12,211 nucleotides of DNA from Bacteroidales bacterium. Its GTDB lineage: Bacteria; Bacteroidota; Bacteroidia; Bacteroidales; UBA7960. The stretch's first letter is position 1. Each line of letters begins with the position of its first letter. The position numbers and the translations under genes are program-made. The notes under the pieces are model-generated. The model made no database searches. It saw only the letters and a list, made by a program, of their open reading frames with translations, and had not been told where the DNA came from. The DNA is taken from positions 1-12,211 of the forward strand of contig PWIY01000288.1 of assembly GCA_003560215.1 (NCBI GenBank), in the 5' to 3' direction. Of the stretch, positions 7,265 to 12,211 are shown one piece after another.

Positions 7265-7343
7265 CGGTATTGGGTAAAACCGGAGTGTTTGACTACTGGT
7301 GCCAAACCAGATCCTTCAGTCATTCAAAACCATGAAAATCGGA

Positions 7344-8408
7344 TCATTTCGGACGCAGTGGGCTGAAATGAATGCCATCAGGTTCCTCGCCCGCTGCAAA
7401 GTGTCCTTCTATGCGCATGTTCTCAAGGTCAATGACGCTTACCGCATCGGAGCGGGTATTTGCCACATAGGCCCAACGGTTGTCCGGAACAACAAGGCCA
7501 ATGGGAATGGAGGTTCCTTCAAATTCAGAAAAGTACCTTGTTTCATCCACACCCTCAGGAACAGGGGGCGTCAGCTCAATACTTGCCACTTGTTCACGGT
7601 TTTCCCAGTCAAATACGGCAATATCGCCGGACCGGGCATTGCTGACGAGGAAGAGTGAGCCATCGGGAGTGAACTTTGCCCGTATGGGAAAATCCTCACA
7701 GGGAATGCTTGCCAGTTTTTCCAAAGACCATGCGTCAATGACTGTGATTGTATTGTCTGCACGGTTGGTCACCCAGACCTCCTGCCCCCCGGGATGCATG
7801 GCAATGCCTTCGGCTCCCTCACCACTGTAAACATGGCCGAGTAATTCATTGTTTTCCAGGTCAAAAACAGCCACATTGCCAGTACGGATGCTGGGGACAA
7901 AGGCCCTTGTGAAGCAGGGTGTTGCTGCAACCATGTGCGACACATCCTCCTCAGTGTAGAAGGTTTCTGTAACCTCGCCCCGCGCCACATCCACCATTAG
8001 CAGATGACGGCTCCCTTCGGCCGTGACCAACAATTTATCGGTCCCGTCTACCCAGATCATGCCGTGGGGCCTGGTGTGCTCACCAAGGTCAATTGTTTTT
8101 AGCACACTTCCTTCTTCCACATCATAAACCGACAAGGTATTGCCGGGAGATTCCCGGTCGCCATAATTGGTCACAACAGCAAGCCGGCCGTCGCCCGAAA
8201 CTTCCACTTCATGCGGTTCCAGGCCGGTGGGTAAAACCAGAAGTATTTCTCCGTTGGCGCGGTCAATGAAATATACATCATCTCCGCTCTTGCTTGCTAC
8301 AATCAGGGTTCCGGATTTTTCTCCTTCATTTGAACGGGAATCCTGTCCGCAGGAAAAAACGATAGCAAGCGAAAACAGCATCAAAACCGGCATCAAAAAT
8401 CTTTTCAT
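7344..8408 (-). CDS. YVTN/lactonase-like beta-propeller lipoprotein
   Basis: 354 residues from ATG at 8408. The signal peptide ends in LAIVFSC with C20 as lipidation site. The mature part (34-350) is built of about seven repeats of 40-50 residues, each ending in patterns such as 'VYFIDRANGE', 'LSVYDVEEG', 'LLMVDVARGE', 'VAVFDLENNE', 'ITVIDAWSLE', 'IAVFDWENRE' and 'VSVIDLENMR'. Between them are 'VWVTNRAD' and 'AYVANTRSD' strands, typical of YVTN repeat proteins with a seven-bladed fold. Such proteins include surface-layer-type propellers, 6-phosphogluconolactonase relatives and cytochrome-d1-like folds. No CxxCH haem motif or clear catalytic residues are visible, so a structural or binding role is as likely as an enzyme. 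It converges with the fasciclin gene, with the shared terminator between. Confidence 0.88.
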   Translation of the reverse strand: MKRFLMPVLMLFSLAIVFSCGQDSRSNEGEKSGTLIVASKSGDDVYFIDRANGEILLVLPTGLEPHEVEVSGDGRLAVVTNYGDRESPGNTLSVYDVEEGSVLKTIDLGEHTRPHGMIWVDGTDKLLVTAEGSRHLLMVDVARGEVTETFYTEEDVSHMVAATPCFTRAFVPSIRTGNVAVFDLENNELLGHVYSGEGAEGIAMHPGGQEVWVTNRADNTITVIDAWSLEKLASIPCEDFPIRAKFTPDGSLFLVSNARSGDIAVFDWENREQVASIELTPPVPEGVDETRYFSEFEGTSIPIGLVVPDNRWAYVANTRSDAVSVIDLENMRIEGHFAAGEEPDGIHFSPLRPK

Positions 8409-8774
8409 AATGGTTCATTTTTTAGGTTCAATAAACCTGCCTTTTTTACCTGGGTACCTGGCAGATAAAGGTAATTGAAAAATTGATTCATTCAAGATAA
8501 ACCAGGGGTATGCGCCGGGATCCTCTCTAGGTTATTCCGATAATTCTATTTTCCTGCTCATTTTTTTGCAATCTGAATCAACCGTATACAAAACTATGAA
8601 TATCCTGAAACTTAATTCTATTCATTTCCGGGTTTATGCCATGCCGGCGACCAGGTTTAAATTCATGGCAACAAAAGTTAAACCGTGTTAATAACCAATA
8701 AAAGCTATTTCTTATGGCAAATTTTGTATTTTTGGTTTGTTTAATTTAGTTACATACTCACAAAACCCGTAGTC
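8409..8774. other. 366-base intergenic region between divergent lipoprotein genes
   Basis: AT-rich, with no supported ORF. It must carry promoters for both the beta-propeller gene (-) and FISUMP copy 2 (+). A weak candidate for the former is TAGTTTTG on the - strand (8596-8589), an exact TAnnTTTG match but about 180 bases from the start and without a -33 TTG. A short inverted repeat AGGTT/AACCT lies near 8425-8440. Nothing else recognised. Confidence 0.4.
8727..8734 (+). promoter_or_regulatory. Predicted -7 box of FISUMP copy 2
   Basis: TATTTTTG is an exact TAnnTTTG match about 40 bases before ATG at 8775. No TTG is found at the expected -33 spacing. The same octamer precedes eanB. Confidence 0.35.
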
Positions 8775-9590
8775 ATGAAATCAAAACTCAAATCATTGAT
8801 CAGCGCAATTACACTTATTGTTCTCTTGCCCGCAATAATGATCAGCTGTAGTGATGATGATACAGAACCTGGTGCTGACTCGGTCACCGACTTTGACGGC
8901 AATGAATACCAAACCGTGACCATCGGCGACCAGCAGTGGATGGCGGAAAACCTGCGTGTAACCCACTACAGGAACGGAGATGAGATACCAACCGGATTGA
9001 GTGATCAGGAATGGCAAAATACTACCAGTGGTGCCACGGCCATATATGATCACAATGACTGGAGGGCTGAGGGGGTTGCTTCGTCAGTTGAAATGGTTGA
9101 TGCCTACGGAAAACTCTACAACTGGTTTGCTGTGGACGACCCAAGGGGACTTTGCCCGGATGATGACTGGCGCGTGCCCACTGATGAAGACTGGACAGAA
9201 TTAATGGAATATCTGGAAGAAGTGGGTTTTCCAAATTCAAATGAGCAGCATGGTGCTGCCTATGCCCTTAAGTCCTGCCGTCAGGTGGATGCATTGGCGG
9301 GTGGTGATTGTGACACATCGCAGCACCCTCGCTGGGAGGCTGCGCCAACATGGATCGATGGTTACCCCGGTTTTGATGAGTTCGGATTTTCGGCTTTGCC
9401 GGGAGGACTTCGGGGGGTTACCGGCGAATATGCCTATCTTGGAACACATGGCAGATGGTGGTCCTCAACTGAACACACCGTGAATAATGCATTATTCCAG
9501 GTTATGGTGCTGAGCAATGGTGACATCGACAGGTTGAACCTCAGTAAGAAGTCCGGGTTCAGTGTCCGTTGTGTCAGGGACGTAGACTGA
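8775..9590 (+). CDS. FISUMP-domain lipoprotein, copy 2
   Basis: 271 residues from ATG at 8775. The signal peptide ends in IMISC (C25), directly followed by SDDDTE, a good match to the S-D-D surface-export signal of Bacteroidota lipoproteins, so exposure on the cell surface is likely. One FISUMP domain (TIGR02145/PF09603) fills the rest: 'VTDFDGNEYQTVTIGDQQWM' then 'AENLRVTHYRNG', 'DAYGKLYNWFAVDDPRGLCP', 'DWRVPTDEDWTEL', 'FSALPGGLRG', 'RWWSSTEH' and the terminal 'SGFSVRCVRDVD'. It is a clear paralogue of the protein at 634-1446, with nearly equal length and the same domain boundaries, but is on the opposite strand about 7 kb away. Compared with copy 1 it carries an extra Cys pair in the central variable segment (SCRQVDALAGGDCDT). 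Function unknown. Confidence 0.92.
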   Translation: MKSKLKSLISAITLIVLLPAIMISCSDDDTEPGADSVTDFDGNEYQTVTIGDQQWMAENLRVTHYRNGDEIPTGLSDQEWQNTTSGATAIYDHNDWRAEGVASSVEMVDAYGKLYNWFAVDDPRGLCPDDDWRVPTDEDWTELMEYLEEVGFPNSNEQHGAAYALKSCRQVDALAGGDCDTSQHPRWEAAPTWIDGYPGFDEFGFSALPGGLRGVTGEYAYLGTHGRWWSSTEHTVNNALFQVMVLSNGDIDRLNLSKKSGFSVRCVRDVD

Positions 9591-9617
9591 TTTTGCCCTC
9601 GACTTGCTCAAAAACAA

Positions 9618-10613
9618 TCATTCATAAATTACACCTGCCATTTCTCTCACCTCATCCAGTAACCTTATCAGGCTCCGGCTGGTGTCAAAGGTCATTACAG
9701 GGCTTTCAGTTGCCCCTTTTCGCAACAGATTGCAAAAATGCGTTATTTCGTGAACAAAGCCTTCTCCCAGGTTGGTAAAGGAGAACTGTTCTTTTTTGCC
9801 TTTCCTTTCAACTGTGAAAGAAGAGGATTCGTGGAAACGGGGGTGAATACGTAATGTGCCTTTGCTACCCCTGATCACTGCCTCTGTCGGAGTATCTTTG
9901 AGCAGTGTGGTAAAGATTTGCGCCTTTACGTTCTGGTCATAATGCAGGGTAATCAGGCAGGAAGAATCCACGCCGGTTTCAAAATATGAGGCCCGGGCAT
10001 CCACGCCCACCGGTCTGCCCAGTAAAGACAAGGCCAGGAAAAGTGGATAAATGCCAATATCAAGTAAACTGCCTCCGCCCAGCTTTTTGTTAAACAACCT
10101 TGATGCAGGATCATAGGAAGCACTGAATCCAAAATCTGCTTCAATGCCAATAATTTCTCCCAGCATGCCCTCTCTTGCCTTTTGTATAACAGACTGAAAG
10201 TGGGGTAGAAAGGCTGTCCACATGGCTTCCATGAGCAAAACCTGATGGTCCCTGGAGGCTGCGATCATTTCTTCCACCTCTGTGGCATTCATGGCCAGTG
10301 GCTTTTCGCACAACACAGCCTTTTTATGGCTGAGGCATATCAGGCTGTATTTTTTATGAAAGGTGTGTGGTGTAGCGATATAAACGGCATCCACCCGGGG
10401 ATCTTTGACCAAAGCTTCATAGCTTTCAAAAGCTCTGGAAGCATTGTGTTCATTTGCAAAAGCTTCCGCCCTGGAATGGTGTCTGGAGGCCACGGCATAT
10501 AATTCTGCATGGGGAACCTTGGTGAGGTCCCGGGCAAATTTGCGGGCAATTTTCCCGGGACCTATGATGCCCCAGCGGATTGTTTTCTCAGATTCCTGCA
10601 CACATGATCCCAT
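9618..10613 (-). CDS. Gfo/Idh/MocA family NAD(P)-dependent oxidoreductase
   Basis: 331 residues from ATG at 10613; cytoplasmic. The Rossmann fold begins with WGIIGPGKIARKFA (14-27, Gly-x-Gly-x-x-Ala at 18-23). The family's E103-K104-P105 motif lies in 'VLCEKPLAMNA'. 'GGGSLLDIGIYPLFLALSLL' (179-198) is the substrate-domain signature; the position often held by catalytic His is Tyr (IYP), as in the dimeric dihydrodiol dehydrogenase / D-xylose dehydrogenase branch. Members oxidise or reduce sugars, inositols or trans-dihydrodiols; the substrate cannot be told. The aldo/keto reductase gene lies 134 bases upstream on the same strand, but a candidate promoter between them suggests separate transcription. 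Confidence 0.92.
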   Translation of the reverse strand: MGSCVQESEKTIRWGIIGPGKIARKFARDLTKVPHAELYAVASRHHSRAEAFANEHNASRAFESYEALVKDPRVDAVYIATPHTFHKKYSLICLSHKKAVLCEKPLAMNATEVEEMIAASRDHQVLLMEAMWTAFLPHFQSVIQKAREGMLGEIIGIEADFGFSASYDPASRLFNKKLGGGSLLDIGIYPLFLALSLLGRPVGVDARASYFETGVDSSCLITLHYDQNVKAQIFTTLLKDTPTEAVIRGSKGTLRIHPRFHESSSFTVERKGKKEQFSFTNLGEGFVHEITHFCNLLRKGATESPVMTFDTSRSLIRLLDEVREMAGVIYE

Positions 10614-10653
10614 AAAACAATCTTTCTGAAATTCACTGGCCCGTAAGGTCGTT

Positions 10654-10685
10654 CCAATGTAAATAATTTAATCCCAATGATACAA
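10654..10685 (-). promoter_or_regulatory. Predicted promoter of the Gfo/Idh/MocA gene
   Basis: On the - strand TTG (10685-10683), a 21-base spacer and TACATTGG (10661-10654), one mismatch from TAnnTTTG. The predicted leader is about 35 bases. Confidence 0.3.
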
Positions 10686-10747
10686 CTAAAAGCACCGGGG
10701 ATGCAATGGCCAGAATACTTTTAACTTGATATGACCCCAAGAATAAT

Positions 10748-11746
10748 CTACCAGGCGTAAGCCATTGGTGCCTCACCTCCGGGTCCCGGAAAAATTTCAT
10801 CCAATTCTTTGAGTACTTCTTCTTCCAGTTGAATACTTGCGGCCCGAACAGCTCGTTCCAGTTGTTCAATGGTTCGCGGACCAATAATGGGTGCTGTCAC
10901 AACAGGATTGTGGAGCAACCATGCCAGTGCGACTTCCCCTGGTGGGTGACCAATTTTTTCGCAAAGCGCCTCATATTTCCCGAGTTGATCACGTTTTTTA
11001 TCTGATTGCTCCATATTGCTTTTTTCGTTGCGTCTTCCGGCCTTTTGCTTTTTCGATGCCCCACCCAAAAGTCCGCCTGCCAGCGGACTCCATGGAATGA
11101 ATCCCATTCCATAGTGTCTGCATGCCGGAATAACTTCAAGCTCTGCCATCCGGTTATCGAGATTGTATATGCTCTGTTCACTAACCAAACCCATAAACCC
11201 CCGTTTGGATGCCTCCTGGCAGGCGGTAGCAATATCCCATCCCGCAAAATTGCTTGAACCAGGATAAACTACTTTTCCTTGTTTGATCAGCGCATCAAAA
11301 CTTTGCCATATCTCATCCCATGGGCAAGCATGGTCGATATGGTGCATCTGGTATAAATCAATCCATTCGGTTTGCAATCGCCTCAGGCTGCCTTCGCAAT
11401 GCTTGCGGATTTTGTAGGCACTAAGGCTTCGCCCGTCACTATTGACCTCTGGTAAATTTGCCCTGCGATCTACAGGGTTGTAGACTTTTGTTGCCAGCAC
11501 CACTGCATCGCGTCGTCCGCCTCCTTGCGCAAACCATCGGCCAATAATTTCTTCCGTATGTCCATGTTCAACAGACCAGCCATACACATCCGCGGTATCA
11601 AAAAAATTGATGCCCAGCTCCAGGGCACGATCCATAATTCTGAAACTATCTTCTTCACTTGTATGCCATCCAAAGTTCATTGTGCCAAGACAAATATTGC
11701 TGACAAGAACCCCGTGCCTGCCCAGCCTTCTGTGTGTTATACCCAT
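10748..11746 (-). CDS. Aldo/keto reductase
   Basis: 332 residues from ATG at 11746, preceded by a strong AAGGAG ribosome-binding site with an 8-base spacer; such sites are unusual in Bacteroidota. The catalytic tetrad of the AKR superfamily is complete: D50 and Y55 (FFDTADVYG), K87 (LATKVY), H135 (DLYQMHH). 'SEQSIYNLDNR', 'GFIPWSPLAGGLL' and the late 'APIIGPRTIEQLE' complete the TIM-barrel and its NADPH-binding end, as in the YajO/YghZ/potassium-channel-beta-like group. It reduces aldehydes, ketones or sugars with NADPH; the true substrate is unknown. The central loop (about 230-255) is unusually charged (KKQKAGRRNEKS, then DKKRDQ). Confidence 0.93.
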   Translation of the reverse strand: MGITHRRLGRHGVLVSNICLGTMNFGWHTSEEDSFRIMDRALELGINFFDTADVYGWSVEHGHTEEIIGRWFAQGGGRRDAVVLATKVYNPVDRRANLPEVNSDGRSLSAYKIRKHCEGSLRRLQTEWIDLYQMHHIDHACPWDEIWQSFDALIKQGKVVYPGSSNFAGWDIATACQEASKRGFMGLVSEQSIYNLDNRMAELEVIPACRHYGMGFIPWSPLAGGLLGGASKKQKAGRRNEKSNMEQSDKKRDQLGKYEALCEKIGHPPGEVALAWLLHNPVVTAPIIGPRTIEQLERAVRAASIQLEEEVLKELDEIFPGPGGEAPMAYAW

Positions 11747-12068
11747 TTTTCTGTCTCCTTATTCTTTTGTTTTAATCGCTGGAATAATTATTTGAATAGC
11801 AAGATAGTCAAAACTTACACACTGATTTTACCCGCATCCTACTTTTTCACACCACAAACCTGTTGCTTTAGTTTTTCTGCCAGCATAAAAGTTTTTGACA
11901 ATGCTAAACTTTGCAAAAATTCGATCACTTTTACAATGACTTCGCTAATTTGCCGGAATAATCTGTGTCAGTAAATTTTGTACTGGCAATAGAGGGGAAG
12001 TGACTATCTCTTGTACTAGAAAATATTTGGAATAGCCTTAAGGTTGGGTAGAGTGTTAGGCAGAAAAG
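11747..12068. other. AT-rich intergenic region before the tRNA fragment
   Basis: No ORF with recognisable similarity. It contains the AAGGAG ribosome-binding site of the aldo/keto reductase (11755-11760, read on -) and presumably its promoter, for which only imperfect matches are seen (TAAGTTTTG on the - strand has one base too many). The composition is clearly more AT-rich than the genes to the left. Confidence 0.4.
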
Positions 12069-12107
12069 AAAAACAGCCGCCTGCAAAGTATGCAAGGGGC
12101 TGTTTTT
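12069..12107 (-). terminator. Terminator following the tRNA fragment
   Basis: A perfect 10-base stem (12069-12078 with 12098-12107) with extra TGCA/TGCA pairing inside the loop. On the - strand it ends in TTTTTCTTTTC. It lies directly behind the tRNA 3' end and is likely the tRNA gene's original terminator. Confidence 0.75.
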
Positions 12108-12111
12108 CAAG

Positions 12112-12158
12112 TGACTCCGCCAGGATTCAAACCTGGAACCTTCTGATCCGTAGTCAAA
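12112..12158 (-). pseudogene. 3' half of a tRNA-Arg(ACG) gene, 5' half missing
   Basis: Read on the - strand: an anticodon stem TTTGA/TCAGA closes the loop CTACGGA, giving anticodon ACG (Arg). Variable loop AGGTT follows, then T arm CCAGG-TTTGAAT-CCTGG, and the 3' acceptor strand CGGAGTC with discriminator A. No CCA is encoded. Upstream (12159-12211) there is no D arm and no GACTCCG to pair with the acceptor, so the gene is not functional as it stands. A 3' half-tRNA is what remains at one end of an element integrated into a tRNA gene. It may extend a few bases either way. Confidence 0.8.
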
Positions 12159-12211
12159 AGCCAATATTTTCTGTTTGTTTTATATGTATTCATTATCAGG
12201 TAATTACAAGG

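Noticed and set aside
11931..12164. 77-codon ORF on the - strand with 'EGSRFESWRSHL'
   Set aside because: This peptide is the familiar false translation of a tRNA T arm and acceptor; it overlaps the tRNA-Arg fragment and its terminator.
1..12211. CRISPR arrays, transposases, phage genes, toxin-antitoxin pairs
   Set aside because: No regularly spaced repeats and no such proteins were found; the only direct repeats are the 20-base duplication in eanA and the FAS1 domain duplication.

Overview
The window looks like a chromosomal segment of an environmental Bacteroidota, probably Bacteroidales-like and from a sulfidic or low-oxygen habitat. Three things support this. Two FISUMP-domain lipoproteins are present (Fibrobacter succinogenes major paralogous domain, common in this phylum). 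Five proteins carry lipoprotein signals, two of them followed by acidic K/S-D-D motifs typical of surface-exported Bacteroidota lipoproteins. Several start sites are preceded by matches to the Bacteroidota primary promoter (TTG, about 20 bases, TAnnTTTG). The taxonomic call is inference: no rRNA or marker gene is present.

Layout, left to right. Positions 1-485 (-) hold a truncated DUF4197 lipoprotein. Positions 634-1446 (-) encode a FISUMP lipoprotein. Divergent from it is a two-gene operon on the + strand: a triple-rhodanese protein (1631-2917) and a histidine N-alpha-methyltransferase of the EgtD type (2942-4000). Residue by residue these fit EanB and EanA, the two enzymes of anaerobic ergothioneine synthesis, in which hercynine is sulfurised directly by a rhodanese using polysulfide. 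Convergent to this operon is a second tight pair on the - strand: an alternative-oxidase-family diiron protein (5485-4766) followed after 3 bases by a TauE/SafE-type permease (4762-3965). After an AT-rich gap come a duplicated-domain fasciclin lipoprotein (5996-7168), a strong probably bidirectional terminator, a convergent YVTN-type beta-propeller lipoprotein (8408-7344), a second FISUMP lipoprotein (8775-9590), a Gfo/Idh/MocA oxidoreductase (10613-9618) and an aldo/keto reductase (11746-10748). The right end holds only the 3' half of a tRNA-Arg gene with its terminator, the usual footprint of tRNA-targeted integration.

Most interesting points: (1) the eanB-eanA operon beside an alternative oxidase and a sulfur-type permease, suggesting a module for living with sulfide and occasional oxygen; (2) a precise 20-base tandem duplication that shifts the reading frame at the end of eanA, replaces its C-terminus and makes it overlap the convergent permease gene; (3) the tRNA-Arg half-gene, whose orientation predicts an integrated element just beyond the right edge. 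The remaining genes are ordinary surface lipoproteins and sugar-type oxidoreductases.
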